The notes: generated by a model from the sequence alone, not told the origin. 64,000 nucleotides of DNA from Crotophaga sulcirostris (GCA_013397455.1 VYZB01000014.1:1770581-1834580); one strand, 5' to 3'; counted from the first letter of the stretch, positions 13,763-27,146 are shown. Numbers and translations are program-made.

Positions 13763-15789
13763 AAGCACCTCGAGGGATAATTAAATTAATTCAAGCTATG
13801 GATATGCCACAGAACAAGGCTAAAAGACAAAGCCGATAACATCAAAAAGGACTTCACACACAGAGACTGAATGAAACAAACCCAGGCTACCACTTGGTCC
13901 CAGTTATCCATCTGGGGTGCCAGGTGCTGTACAAGCACAAAGCCCATGTTATCAAGGTCATCAAAAAGAGTGGCCACCAGGTGAAAACGAAGCACTAAAA
14001 AAGCAATCCCAGTGACACCAGTTGTATGTGCCACCACCCAGCGTGCTGTGGCTTTAGTGAGGGGCTGTGCCACACAGGAACCACTGGCTACACAGCAGCT
14101 TCTGGGTCACCCTGGTTAAACAAATCCGTGCAGGGGACCTCGGGTCACACAGCCTGTCTCCCACCTTGCTTATCAACTCCCAGTCCAGATTACCAGCTGC
14201 TTTCCATACTCCTGACCATAGGTCCCCATTCCCAGATTGCGTACCTATCCCTAATTGCCTGGGCAACCTTGCCATGCTAACCAGCCCTGCCTGATGCAAG
14301 GCAGTTTGCTGGCAGGGCATCACAGCAGGCTCAGAGCCTCTTCCAAGAGATGGGCCCCAACAACACATCAAAGTGAGACTGAGGAACACAGAGCATCTGG
14401 AGCAGTAACACAAGAAAGGACACGGGAGAACAAGTAAGAAGTGGCAGAGCTGCCCAAGGCCCCGAAGGCAAGAAGATGCTAAATTTGATGAGGTTGAGGA
14501 AGGGAGCCAAAGGAGGAATAAATGGAGCTAATGAGAAAACAAGGCATGAGCATTCAAAAACCTTTAACACACTGCTAAACAGCAATAAAAAGGCAATTAG
14601 AGTTCCAAGATGCATGGAGGGTAATTGTGCACACTATAAATAGGTGGTGGGAAGACTGTCCCGCTCAGTAGGATCTGATTCACTTTTGGGGTGACTTCTG
14701 TGCAGACAGGAATATTCTGGTGTGAGACAGAAGTTGAGAGAAGAGAGTTTACAGAGAGATGAGATTACAGGAAGGATTCCTATCACACACATCCTTCCGC
14801 ATGAAACACCTGCCAAGCAGGAGCTTTACAACAGAGGCTGCAGAGATCTGAGCTTGAGGAACTCCAAATATAAATTCAGCAGCAGAGATGAAAAATAATC
14901 TTAGAAAGAAACATCCATTTCATACCAGCCAGCACTGTGTATGGCACCAGAGCCTGGGCAGTTCAGTGGCTGCCACTACTGATGGAGAAGCCCCCTAACC
15001 ACGCTGCTCGCCAGCACCCACGGAGATCCTGCCTTGCTCCGTTCCAAATCCTTGCACAAGCACGTGCACACGTGCACCTGTACCAGCATTTAACAGTAAG
15101 CAAAGAGAGGTTTAGAGTAAGAATTCAAACGCCAAGCCCACCTCCCCCATCCTCCAGTGTGCTCCTCAGGCTGCCACCAGCATGCTCCTTCTGTTCTCTA
15201 CCTGTGCCTCAGGTGTGTTCGCTCTGCCCTGCAGTGAGGAGCATGACTGCTTTGCACACACGTAACCTTTGGGGGGTTGCCTGCGTCTTAGCTGCACAGG
15301 CTTACGGTAGCCTGTGCAAGCAGGTAGCTTGCTGTTTGAAGAACAATCTCTCTAGTGCTATGCCCTACCCAGCCTTCTCCCCCTGATCCAGCTAGGCTGG
15401 AACAAGAGCTCCAACTGTCTCAAGGAAGGAGCTCAAGTTCTGCTTGCTGGGCACACTACTCAGGCCATGGGAAAATGTGCTGCAAGAGGTCCCGGGGAAG
15501 AAGAAGCCCTCAGAGCAGATAAAAACCCATGAGCCCACAGCTGAGGGTAGAGGGAGGGTCTTTGCAGCACCATGATCAACATCTTTAAGAGCAGAAGGTA
15601 CCACTGAAGTCCAGGGAACCCATCAATGAGCAAAAATCATACCAGGCAGATACCTGGCCAACATAAACCACCACATGATCAACTGGAGTTTTTTTGAGTA
15701 TATCAGTTCTCTCTTGAGACAGGTAGAGGCTACAGAAGTACTATTCCCCATGATCCCTACATGTGCCTGCTTCAGAGCAAATGTGAGGT
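13763..15789. other. Non-coding stretch, no gene recognised
   Basis: No supported gene. Overlapping chance frames occur on both strands, for example 95 codons at 13786-14073 (-) and 149 codons at 14937-15386 (+). None resembles a known family. There is no tandem repeat or recognisable transposon other than the CR1 copy that begins at its right edge. Confidence 0.55.
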
Positions 15790-16191
15790 GCACAGGCTGA
15801 AAGAGCTGGGGTCGTGCAGCCTGGAGAAGAGAAGGCTCCCGGAAGATCTTACAACAGCCTTCCAGTACCGAAAGGGGGCCTTCAGGAAAGCTGGGGAGGG
15901 GCTCTTGATCAGAGAGTGCAGGGACAGGATGAGGGGGGACAGTTTTAAGCTGAAAGAGGAGAGATTTAGATTAGATATTAGGAAGAAATTTTTACTGTGA
16001 GGGTGGTGAGGTATCAGAACAGGTGGTCCAGAGAAATTGTGAAAGCCCCATCCCTGTAGGTGTTCACGGTCACGCTGGATGAGGCTTTGAGTAGCCTGAT
16101 CCAGTGGAAGGTGTCCCTGCCCATTGCAAGGGGTTGGAACTGGATGAGCTTTGAGATACCCTCCAACCCAAACCATTCTATTATTCTATGA
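15790..16191 (+). mobile_element. CR1 LINE, 5'-truncated 3' end
   Basis: This matches the 3' end of avian CR1 in the sense direction. It begins in the block for the end of ORF2 (CTGAAAGAGCTGGGG, CAGCCTGGAGAAGAGAAGGCTC), continues through the conserved TTTAGATTAGATATTAGGAAG and GGTTGGAACTGGATGA blocks, and ends at 16191 with CCATTCTATTATTCTATG, the typical tail. CR1 copies are usually 5'-truncated and this one keeps about 400 bases. Scattered substitutions show it is fixed and inactive. It carries no reverse transcriptase motif. Confidence 0.95.
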
Positions 16192-19100
16192 AAAGGAAAA
16201 AGCAGCCACACCTTGGAGCTGTGAGCAATCCCTCCTCCCTGCCCTGGCTCCTTTACAGATACCCTTCTGGAGGGGGAAAATTTTCAGACTGAAGCACCAA
16301 AGGCCCAAGAAAGGGAGGGAGCAAATCTGTACTTCCCAGCTCCAAACTCCTTCAGTCAGGCCTGGTGCCCTTCCCAGCTTCTTCTCATTGCAAAGCATCG
16401 GCATCGATTCACGTTCAGGAGCTGCTCTGCCCTCGCGAATGACTGAGCACACACAGTCTCTGCAGTCCTAACTCTAGTTAGCTCTTGGCTGTGCACCAAA
16501 AACCAACCCCGTGCAGCTCAGACAGCTGCACGTCCCCAGATAACAGCAGCAGATGGCTTCTGCCTAGAGGTCTCACTGGCAGAGGGTGGTCTGTGGTGCT
16601 GGGAGTGGGAGGCACAGCACTGTTCTTTTCAGCAGGCACCACTGGTGGGTCACACAGCCTTGCCCGTGGCTGAAGAACTGCTGGCTGTGCCCTTCCTTCA
16701 TCCTTGCATTGTCACCATGCAGGTAGAGCAGCTGGCTCCTGCTGCGTCACCCCATTAGCTCCCTTCCGAGGCAGCGATGAGTCTGTCAGCTCTGGTTGCA
16801 AGAAAGGTGGGAGCCGTTTGCTAGGAGGGAGGGAAAAATCTAGGGGTGTAGGCAATAAAAGCAAACTTGGCATGTGCAATATGCAAAGCATTTGTGCCCT
16901 TTTGCTGAATCAGGAAAGGATATTTTGCATCTTGGAGAAAATTTGCCTTTTGCTTGATGTTCCACTTGTGTGATGCCTGCATCACCTTCCAGCTGCCTAA
17001 ATCCTCAGCTGCTGAGGTGCGAGAGCAGTTGACCCCTTGCACAGCGTGTCAGGGAAAGTGAAACTCTCTTCTGGCAAAAGCTGCGTCCTGTCAGCATCAA
17101 CAACAGTCCCAGAAGAACTCGAACAGCTTCGCTTAACTGTTCCCCAATCATCCCCAACCATTCCCCTATGCATCCCAGCTCTGAATGGCACATGGGCTGA
17201 ATAGGGCTGCTCACGGAGGAGTTTATCCCCTCCACAGTCGCATGCCAAAGTTGGCAAGAGTGAGCCCAGAAACCTCTTCCAAAGTGCCTTTGCAGCAATT
17301 TGGTTTACTTGGCCAACTGGTTGGACAGGGCTCCCCTACACCTCCCCTTGGGACAAGAACTCGTTTCCAAGCAAAGCACCCGCTGGAAACAAGATGGGTG
17401 GTAGAAGGGACAGTGAGGTCAGGTACAGAAAAATACATTCTCTATACAGGAAGAAAAAAATAAGTTTTTGACCCAAAATCTGCGTCCTTGTTGAACTAAC
17501 ATCACATCTCACTCCAGTGAGCACGGTGCTGTATTTAGGAACACTGGTTTATGTTCCCTCTGACTGCTAAATATCAAACCCAAATCTCACCAGGGTGCCA
17601 CCAGCCAGACAGCTTTTCCCTTCCTGTTCCCAGATGGAGCCTATAAATTGGTCGTGACTCCCCAGGCTCCAAAATGACCCTTGTGCACTCACACCCACAT
17701 CCCTCCGAAAAACAGCACATCACCACCCCTCTTCGAGTGGCTCCAAGGAAAGCTCTCCTGTGCTATGGAGGTGGGAAAGGCTGTGTGTTGGGCTACAGCT
17801 TCATATTGGGGTGCTTAAGATGGCAAAATCCTGCACCCCAACACACAGCCTTCTGTGTCTCAGGGCAACGTCGACTTAGCATCATCTGGACTGAAGTGAT
17901 AAACTCCCTGGGGAAGGGAGAATCACTTCCTACAGGAGTCGGCATGCCCTGCACACCTCATTGATTGCAAACATGCATTGCAACTAATAGACATCAGTGG
18001 TTATTACAAACGTACAGGATGTGCAGACTCCCAGTGCCACTCTCTCCAGCTCAGCACGTGCTTGGGATCAAATTCAGATGCTGGAGAAGACACTGCTGAT
18101 GCTCTTCACAAGGCAAAGTTTCAATAAGACATTTCTTAAACAGCTGCTTCTATCAGTAATTTCTCACAGTGTGAGCGTGGAAAACAGTCTTTTCTCTCTA
18201 TTACTTTCCTCTCCTGCACCACACAGGCAACGGGAGCCAAATCACCCCCTTCGAGCCCTGCTGCAAGGGACTGAGCTGAGCATATGCACACGATGGTGCT
18301 GTGGCTGCTTTGGAGGCAGGGCTTCCTTCTCCTGCAGAAGTATGTTAGGTAACAACAACATCCAAAACAAGTGCTTCTTTTCCACTGCCAAAAAGTGTAT
18401 TGAGTTTTTCCGCCCCTTAGATCCTTCCGCTGGCTGAAGAAAAACAGCAGCTGAGGGGCCTACAGGGACAGGATCACTCTGCTTCATGCTTGTACGGGAT
18501 CAGATCCAGTTCACACTCAACGCACACCCTAAGTCATCAAGCATGAATCTAAATCCCAACTGAAAAGGGAGCGGGAGGTGGAAACAGGGAATCTACAGAC
18601 AAAGCTAGACGTGAAGATTGGCTTGTCACATTCTGAAGACAAAGAGCACCCTGCCCTTGCGTGAACATCACCCTTATTTAGCACAAGATCAAGAAAGGTC
18701 ACTGCTGGGCCATTAGTGGGCAGCCCTGTTTTCCAGGGTATTTATACAAATGCATTGTGGCATCAGCCCAAAGTCAATGATCCTTCAAGATCTCCACTCC
18801 CCAAACATAAACACTGCAGCACCACCATTAAAAAAACAAAACAACCAAACAAAAAACAAACACTCTTTGAGCTATGAAAAACATGACTAAATCTAGATTT
18901 CATTAAGTCTCTTCATCAAATACTAACACTTGGGTATGGGCAGATGCTTAGCACTTGAGTGGTTGTGGCTACATGGCTGTCCTGAAGCATATGGGTCAAG
19001 CCATTGAGTTGTATGGCCCAGGTCACCGAGCTGTGTGTCAGGGCAGCTTTCCAGCCCCTCCAGGCTGGAGGTGGCCTGTACTATTGTCCCCTCACAAAGG

Positions 19101-20780
19101 TCACTATAACACCTTATGCTACTAGAAGACCAAGTTCACAACCTTCCTGTGAGATAGACAGACAGGTTTTGAACTATGACAACCATAAACATTGCATTGC
19201 TTATCTCAAGCTGAATAAACATTTGCATGACATTTTGACTCAGTTTAAGTTCTAGAACATGTCTGACACTATCAGCCTGAATCACAGACAAATGATATCA
19301 AATACCACCACTAAAAGCATCTTCTCAAACAACGTCACACATTCACATTAAACATTCCACAACTGCACTTATGTCTGGTTTTAAGAATGATGCCCACCCA
19401 ATACAGAAGAAACTCAAGCAAAGTCCCCCAGGTATCCTGTACCCACAAACTTCTTTCAAAGCAAGTGCCTGCTCTGTTTCCAGGAAGGCAAGACCTTTGA
19501 GGGCCACCCATCAAACTCCACCTCTGAGGAGCCATCCATCCTCCTGGGTGACAAACAGAATCTGCTCACAATCAAGGAAGGTTGCTTCATCTGCTGTTTT
19601 AAGAGAACTCCACTTTTTTTGATTAGCCTTATTTTTTAAAGACACTCTAAAATATACATGATTCCTAGTGATCACTTTGTGAGTGAAACCCGGGCACTGC
19701 TGAAGCCACTGATTAATTCACATCGACATCAACCAAGCAACAGCTTTATTGATTATACTATATTGATTTGTCTTAACATATCAATCAAAGTTTACATAAT
19801 CAAACAGAAATGAGATGTTTGCCTTGTATTCCCATGGACTACGGCACTGGCAGTAGCTGTAAGGGAGTTGTACATATACACTGCTGGTAGCAGTGGATTC
19901 CTACTGCCAAACCACCAAAAACCAATTAAATACTTCTCCAGTTATCAAAAAATTACATAGGGAAATGACTTGTTGACCACTTCCCACTTAGGTGAATGGA
20001 GAACAAGCAACTCATCATTCTGCAGAAGGAATTACAAGTTTGCAAAAGGCAAAGTGCTTCAGGGAGAGTGTCTGGACTATGCAAGGCAAGGCCATAAATA
20101 ATTCCTTCTGGAAACAACAGGCTTTACCAGCAGTTGGAGCTGCACAATCAGATGAGTCTTCACTCTTAGTTCACAACGCCTCTGGCCTGAGAGGTGCCAC
20201 CCACAATAATTGAATCGTCAGGCTATGGATCAGGAACTGGAAAGTTTTACAACAGTCTGTGACGAAGCTCACAGTCTATTTAATTACCTGCTTCCCAATC
20301 CAATAAGCTGCAAGTATATAAATAGCCAAAGTATGACAAATATTTAATATCAGCTAGAATTAAATTAAGACACTGGCAAAATAAATGTGTTTTAACTGAA
20401 AATAACCATTCTCTGCAGATTCCAGACAATTTGAGCAAAATGATCACATTCTGCACTCCACACTCCTAAGAAACACCACATCTGAGATGTGACAGACATC
20501 CCTTCCCACGGCCATGCTCTCCAAGCAACAATGAAATGCGGGCATGCTTACCTTCACTTCAAGGTTGGCATAGAGCTGACCCAGGACAGCCCCATCTAAG
20601 AGCCAGCCACATGACCAGCTCTCCTCTGATGGTGGCAGTGGCCAGTGTCCACATGGAGCCCACTAAGCAGCAAAGGCAGCCCCAACAATTCTTCCAGGTT
20701 TTTATGGGCATAGCACTAATAATTATCTTGGAAGCTTTGCTCATGCTTGAGACCTGCCTGGACCTTGCACATCCTCCTTA
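16192..20780. other. Non-coding stretch, no gene recognised
   Basis: No gene can be supported. An A/C-rich low-complexity run lies at 18829-18862. On the minus strand, 20662-20552 is an open 37-codon segment between a plausible acceptor and a strong donor (GAAGTGAAG/GTAAGC); it is treated as a weak candidate in the findings only. The remaining open frames look like chance. Confidence 0.55.
18829..18862. repeat. A-rich low-complexity tract
   Basis: Runs of A interrupted by single C or CC (AAAACAAAACAACC-like). No defined unit and no adjacent transposon body. Confidence 0.7.
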
Positions 20781-21056
20781 ATCATAGAATGGTTTGCGTT
20801 GGAAGGGACCTTAAAGATAATCCAGTTCCAACCACTTGCCATGGGCAGGGACACCTCCCACTGGATCAGGTTGCTCAAAGCCTCATCCAACCTGGCCTTG
20901 AACACTTGCAGGGATGGGGCAGCCACAGCTTCTCCAAGCAACCTCTGCCAGTGTCTTGCCACCCTCTCAGGAAAACATTTCTTCCTAAGATCCCATCTAA
21001 ATCTCGCCTCTTTTGTCTTATAATCATTACCTCTTGTCCTATCACTACACTCCCTT
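20781..21056 (-). mobile_element. CR1 LINE, 5'-truncated 3' end, reverse orientation
   Basis: Read on the plus strand this is the reverse complement of a CR1 3' end. It starts with ATCATAGAATGGTTTGCG (the tail), followed by TTGGAAGGGACCTTAAAGAT, CCATGGGCAGGGACACCTCC, GGTTGCTCAAAGCCTCATCC and TTCTTCCTAAGATCCCATCT. It stops near CTTGTCCTATCACTACACTCC, so about 275 bases of the 3' untranslated part remain. It lies in opposite orientation to the copies at 15.8, 38.5 and 61.9 kb. It is inactive. Confidence 0.95.
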
Positions 21057-24000
21057 AAATAGCACTAGGGAGCAACCCAGGAATGGACACAGAACAAGCA
21101 GAGCATCATCTTTACCTCTTCTGCGGGGCTGGGAAAACCACACCTCCAAGGGTTTCCTGTGGCCAGCAGGGCAGAATCTGACCATAAAAATCACAAGTTC
21201 CTCCAGCAGAAAACCACTAAAACAAGTCCCAACCCCATCCGAGTCACTGCCTGTCCCAGAAGAACAACTTGTTGTTGGTTTTAAGAGAAAACTGTAAATA
21301 AGGTGCAAAAGTAACAATCCAACCCATGACAGGGACGAAATATGTGATTATTTGGAAGGCTGCACTAGCTTTACTATGTTCCTAACTGTTGTAGCAACTG
21401 CAGATATGCCAAAATGTCAGAAATTTGATATTTTAAGATGCATTGTAATCGATTTAACAGAGTTTCTGATCTCTCACACCTGTTCTGCATTAAGCACCAC
21501 ACTGAAATCAATCAGCATTCAGAAAAGCACAAGCTTAAACGCTTTGCTGAATTTGACTGAGAATTTTGCTAATGCACCCGACGTCATCCCATGGGCTTAC
21601 ACAAGGACCCAAATCACAAGCCACTTCTCTCAGGAGTAGCTCCGGTAATCTGCAACTAAGCTGGAACTTTTTTCATTTCACATTGATCCTGCTGGGAACT
21701 GATTTACTCTCCCATGTACTGCCTGCCTGCTGCCTTGTTCTGCAGGGAGGAAAAGCAGTGATGGAAAACAGGTGATGGCAACCAGGACTACAGTGATGCC
21801 TGAACTAATGTGCTCTCCATGTTTTATCTCCTACCAAGTTCTTCCTGCTGACCCTTTCCCAATTAGTGTTTTCAAAGGGCTGGTAATAATCAGCAGATAA
21901 TCTCCCAGTTTATGCTGCTTTGAATGAGCAAATGCCAATTCCTAGGTTGTGCTGTGCCTTTCGGTGGTCATGGTTTGGAGTCATTCAGCAAGAGGGATAA
22001 CCCACATCCAAGGGTACTCCATCTGCATCACTGCAGAGCCCTATATGCTGCCCGACTTCCCCAGGCTACTGGTTGAACTCTCTTCCCAAAGGCTTCAGAC
22101 AAGTTAGGGTCAAGCAGGGAGAGGCACAGATCGTGTATGGTCATCTCAATGCTATTTCCAACAAGTCAGCATGCGCTAGAGAAAAGACTAAATACATCCT
22201 GGGCAAGCAATTATCAAACTAAGTGCCATCTGCAGTACTAAAACATGTTGTTCTGAGAGAAACGGAGCTGGCAAAACTTCTTTCCTCCTGAGCTGCATTG
22301 CAAGGCTGGAGCCTTCGGTGTCCAGCAAGGTGGGAGCTTTTCCTCCCAGGCTACACACTCAGTAGGATTTTTGCTCAGATTCCCCTTTACTAAATTAAGG
22401 GCTGCCCACACACTGCCACCTTGCTAGGGTAGTAGATAAATACGGATCTCCCTATTTTCACCAAGCTTTTAAGGGACGAGTATTTTGTAGACCACTGTCT
22501 TTCTGCCAAATGTGCCTGGAATTCAGCAGTGCCTTAAAAAAGAAATCCAAGTGGGAAGTAAGACAGCACAGGCAGGTATCTAATAAGCCTTTTTTTTCTC
22601 CTTGGGAAACAATGCTAGTGAGATGTAAATAAAAACTTACAGGTTCTGTTACAGGTCCTGTTCTTACAGGACATTGCAGATGTGTTGTTACTCAAGTGAA
22701 GCCTTGCCACGTAAACATCAAGATAAATCTGAAGCAGAGGTGTAGGCTTGAACACACTGATCTAAAAAACAACTTTTACACTGTTATTGAAATTTCGGGG
22801 GTGCCAAGATCGGAAAAATACCAGCTCTGAGTGGCATTTGCTTGAATTCATCTTGAAATCCAAAACAGAGTTTGTTATTGGTGTAAACAAGCAATGCTGT
22901 CATGACCACGTGCAGTACACACCCAGCTGCGCAGTCCATTCACTCACTTCCACTGCTCTCTTCCCTCTCAGATATGTTACAATTTATCAAACTGCATGTA
23001 ATTATCTTTCCTTTGCAACAGTACCTTAAGTACACACTTCTTTATTCCAAGGTGGTTCAGTGAGTGCTGTAAAACACAAGGCTGCATTTTCCAGCTCCTG
23101 AGCACTAAGCAGAGGCACATTGCTACACCACAAACACTCATGGTGCCTGTGCATCTCAACACCACAATGGTAGCCCCTGGGGCTCCTGGTAGCTGCTAGC
23201 TCTGATACAGCAGTGCTGCAGGATCAAGGAGGGACATCAAGCAAGGTACCATGGGGATGTTCAGCCCAGGCAAGAACTTCAGTGCTGTGTCTGCAACAAA
23301 ATCAATTGCTTTCTTTTCTGACAAAATTGCAAAGATGAAGCTACAGAAGCAGCTCAGGCTCTGGAAGCTCGGCATGCAGCCCATCTCCAGCCCTGTGGTC
23401 CTCTTGTGGAGATGGGCTGGCTCTTACCAAGTAACCCAGAGACGCTGGGTTGTACCAGGTAGCCGCTGTACAGGGCGACAGCCTCGCCAGCAAAGCCACC
23501 ATCACCATGCTCAGGCTGTGCTCGACTGTGGCAGCATCTCCTGTGTTACAGGGGAGAGCTGTGGGCATGTGAAGACATACCTCCTCCTCCTAGTGCTGGG
23601 CAGGACCTGCTGAGCAGGGCTGGGGCCAGGTCACCAGCCCTCACTGCTGCACAGCTCCACCAAAGCACCTCTGAGGTGGCTGCTCGGCACCTTCCTGATG
23701 CAGGTGTGGGGCTCGAGCAGCCCCACATGAAGGCTCTCACATCTCCAGGGTGTCCATGTGAGGCAGGGGATCAAACACCTCACTCCACAGCCTCTCCACC
23801 TGGCACCAACAGGAGAGGTGGGAGCACAGTTCTGTGTGCCGGGGTAGTACAGGACTGCAAGCCCCAGCGCTTGGGGGGGAGGGTGTTCTGCTTCCCATTT
23901 CACCCAGGGTAAAACCCTTCCCTTGCAAATGGTAAGCTGTAAGGGTGAGCAGGCAAATGACACATGGAGAAAGCAGTAGTTCATCCCCCATCCTGCTGAT

Positions 24001-25974
24001 GGGGAAACTTGAGGCAACAACTCCCACCACAACAGGACCAAAACCTGGTTTTCCCCCACCTTTTCCCTGAGAAGAAAAACATATTTGCTTCACCTGATGA
24101 GTCTAGGAGCACCTGCTATTTCCATCCTTACTGAAGGCTCACAAAGTCCCCATAGAGACCATTCCACCTGGCAGAACCACTGTGACAGACGCTTGGTGCC
24201 CAAGAGGGAACAAGTCCCACACCCTCACCCTTTGGTTCCCCTTGAGCCAGAGAAGAAATGGTGGGCTTTCCCAGAGAGATGTGTGAGGAAAGCAGAGGAG
24301 CATGTAGAGTCCAGAAACAAACTCCGGGCTCTGAGAGCCCTTTAATTGACTGTAGTAGGAGCCTTGGCTTGGAAAAAGGGCAAGGATTTCCTGCCAGGAA
24401 TCTGCATGACAACTGAACATAGGGATATACAGAAGACAAAAACCCAGAATGAATTCACCTTTAACAGGGTGAATCCAATTTGACATGTGTTGTCAAGCAA
24501 AACTGAGCTTTCCAAATCCCATCTCACCTCTAAGTTGGAGAGGAAATGGTAAGTCCCCAAGACACACCTATTTTAGCTATTTGTATGAATAAGCCAGACA
24601 ACACTTCCCTACATTCTTCATTTCACAAAGAATGGATTATTTTCTCTGAAGATCCCGTGTAACTTGCCCATTCCCTTGAGTATTGCTGCCACTTAATCCT
24701 TTTCTCATTGCTTCTCATTTATTTGTTTCACCTGTACTTGATTCCCCACTCTTTCCTTCCCCTCTTTCTGTCCCTTCACAGGGCATTATTTTGATTTCTG
24801 GGACTCTGAATCACCTTTCTTTCCAGCCACTCTTCTCCAGACCACTAAGATGCTGTCTGCTCCTTTGGAAACACTCCTTTTCAATTTCAGTTCACTTTCA
24901 TGTGAGAGACAGTTACAGGGTTTGTTTGTTTGTTCTCATTTCTGCAAAACCAGCAATTAGATACATTCTAGCATCTTTTTCCTAACAGGAAGAAGTTGCA
25001 AGGGAAACAAAAGCAAAGATGACTTTGAAAATCCACAGTCTAATAAAAAAAGGGTTGTAGGCAAAAACACATATTAAAAATTCTCCAAACTTAGCTATAT
25101 TTTCAGCTCTGCACTTTGCTCAGCAAACAAAAGCAGATCCTTCAACCTTCCGGCAACACCAGATTGTCCTATATTGCCTTTAAACTACACGCAGTACGGA
25201 TACACTTTCCTACCTCCGTATGTTGCAATGACTAATAATAGTCCTGTGGTGTAGCAGAACTGAATGTCGCTTTCATCAATACATCCAGGAGCCTGCCTGA
25301 TTTGTAAAGGTCATCAGTGAACACAGAAGAGTATCAAGGCTAGAACTGCAGTCTAACAAACCCAACTGAAAACAGCTGTTCCAGAGAGCTGTGTCCCATC
25401 ACAGACCTAACTGGCTGCCACAGAGAAAAAGGTTGGCTGCATCTGACTGAAAGGCGCCTATGCTGGCATTCTGGAGCAACTTATTTTCTGCCCTGGACCA
25501 TGAGCTCGTGCCTCAGCAGAGACACAAGCTCCAAGAAGGCTCCTTGGGGTGGGGAGCCCAGGTGAAGTGCTCCCACCCAGCCTCTGCCTGGAGCAGCGCA
25601 CAGCCCTGCTGTGGTGACGCACTTGGGGAAGAAGAGTCAGGACTGTGGCAGCGACTTCATCACAAAGCTCTGCTGTCACATTTTTCCAGGAAGCCAGCAT
25701 TAGGGAACTCACCATGCATAAACACTCGCAAGAAGTTGCAATGAGACTCAGTAACTCCCCAAGTCAGTGCCAGCACTCCCAGTTAAGCAAACTCTGCAGC
25801 GAGCTCGGAGTTGCAAAGTCCCTTTCCAAGAGGCAAGGGCACACACCTGGTGACTTCCAGCAATATAACTCATTTCTCTCCTCTTGACAACCTTCAGATG
25901 GCCAACATCCCAAACTTCCCAAATCCAAATGCTGGGTAATTGGGAGCAATGCCATATGTCAGTGCACCAGCTCT
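21057..25974. other. Non-coding stretch, no gene recognised
   Basis: I see no supported gene, RNA gene or repeat. Open frames reach 142 codons (23631-24059, minus) but overlap other frames on both strands and have non-coding-like composition. GC content rises toward 25.9 kb, where the CpG-rich block begins. Confidence 0.55.
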
Positions 25975-26273
25975 GTGCGGGCAACCATGTCGGGGAGCAG
26001 CACGGAGGGGCGGCTGGGGGCTTCCCTGCACCCCAGGACAGGGGTGCTCCCAGCAAACCCCACCCGAGTGGGGTGGGCCCAAGGTGCCCTGCACCAGGCT
26101 TGCCCTTGGGGTGCCTGGGCAGCTGCACGGCGCTGCTGGGGAGCGGGATGGAGGCAGGAGGAGAGGCGTGGGAGCAGGCAGGAGGGCATCAAGGGGAGCA
26201 TGCAGGGGGACAGGTAAGCAGAGGGCAGAAGGGTGGTTAGGGCAGGGGGCTAGGGGTGGGCAGGCGGGCTGCT
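25975..26273. promoter_or_regulatory. CpG-rich, GC-rich flank left of the assembly gap (possible CpG island)
   Basis: From about 25975 the sequence becomes very GC-rich with many CpG dinucleotides (in GTGCGGG, GTCGGGG, CACGGAGG, GGCGGCTG, CACGGCGC, AGCGGGA, GGCGTGG, GGCGGGCT). The surrounding 20 kb is CpG-poor. The block runs straight into an assembly gap, and the sequence on the other side is richer still, so this is probably the left half of one CpG island. In vertebrates such islands usually mark promoters, often with a first exon. A plausible first exon is annotated inside it. No TATA box or defined start site can be pointed to, so promoter function is inference. Confidence 0.45.
25987..26213 (+). 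CDS. Candidate first coding exon, unrecognised product
   Basis: An ATG at 25987 (context CAACCATGT, A at -3) opens a frame starting MSGSSTEGRLG. It stays open for 75 complete codons to a consensus 5' splice site, GACAG/GTAAGC, at 26213/26214. The frame's own stop lies just inside the presumed intron (AGG TAA spanning the donor), so it is open exactly up to the donor. It lies in the CpG-rich block, as first exons often do. Against it, all plus frames here are fairly open because the DNA is GC-rich, the residues are low in complexity (Gly, Arg, Ala, Pro, Trp), no domain or signal peptide is visible, and the next exon would fall in or beyond the gap. It could equally be the 5' end of a non-coding RNA. 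Confidence 0.22.
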
Positions 26274-27146
26274 NNNNNNNNNNNNNNNNNNNNNNNNNNN
26301 NNNNNNNNNNNNNNNNNNNNNNNNNNNNNNNNNNNNNNNNNNNNNNNNNNNNNNNNNNNNNNNNNNNNNNNNNNNNNNNNNNNNNNNNNNNNNNNNNNNN
26401 NNNNNNNNNNNNNNNNNNNNNNNNNNNNNNNNNNNNNNNNNNNNNNNNNNNNNNNNNNNNNNNNNNNNNNNNNNNNNNNNNNNNNNNNNNNNNNNNNNNN
26501 NNNNNNNNNNNNNNNNNNNNNNNNNNNNNNNNNNNNNNNNNNNNNNNNNNNNNNNNNNNNNNNNNNNNNNNNNNNNNNNNNNNNNNNNNNNNNNNNNNNN
26601 NNNNNNNNNNNNNNNNNNNNNNNNNNNNNNNNNNNNNNNNNNNNNNNNNNNNNNNNNNNNNNNNNNNNNNNNNNNNNNNNNNNNNNNNNNNNNNNNNNNN
26701 NNNNNNNNNNNNNNNNNNNNNNNNNNNNNNNNNNNNNNNNNNNNNNNNNNNNNNNNNNNNNNNNNNNNNNNNNNNNNNNNNNNNNNNNNNNNNNNNNNNN
26801 NNNNNNNNNNNNNNNNNNNNNNNNNNNNNNNNNNNNNNNNNNNNNNNNNNNNNNNNNNNNNNNNNNNNNNNNNNNNNNNNNNNNNNNNNNNNNNNNNNNN
26901 NNNNNNNNNNNNNNNNNNNNNNNNNNNNNNNNNNNNNNNNNNNNNNNNNNNNNNNNNNNNNNNNNNNNNNNNNNNNNNNNNNNNNNNNNNNNNNNNNNNN
27001 NNNNNNNNNNNNNNNNNNNNNNNNNNNNNNNNNNNNNNNNNNNNNNNNNNNNNNNNNNNNNNNNNNNNNNNNNNNNNNNNNNNNNNNNNNNNNNNNNNNN
27101 NNNNNNNNNNNNNNNNNNNNNNNNNNNNNNNNNNNNNNNNNNNNNN
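26274..27146. other. Assembly gap, 873 N
   Basis: An uninterrupted run of N. Both edges are GC-rich and the right edge (GGTGGGGGGCGCGGGCGCGG) is of the kind that sequencing often fails on. The true length may differ from the N count. Any open frame reported across it is an artefact of N being read through. Confidence 0.99.

Noticed and set aside
21301..21318. AGGTGCAAAAGTAACAAT resembling a mariner-type terminal repeat
   Set aside because: Only about a dozen bases match and no second inverted copy or transposase remnant is found nearby.
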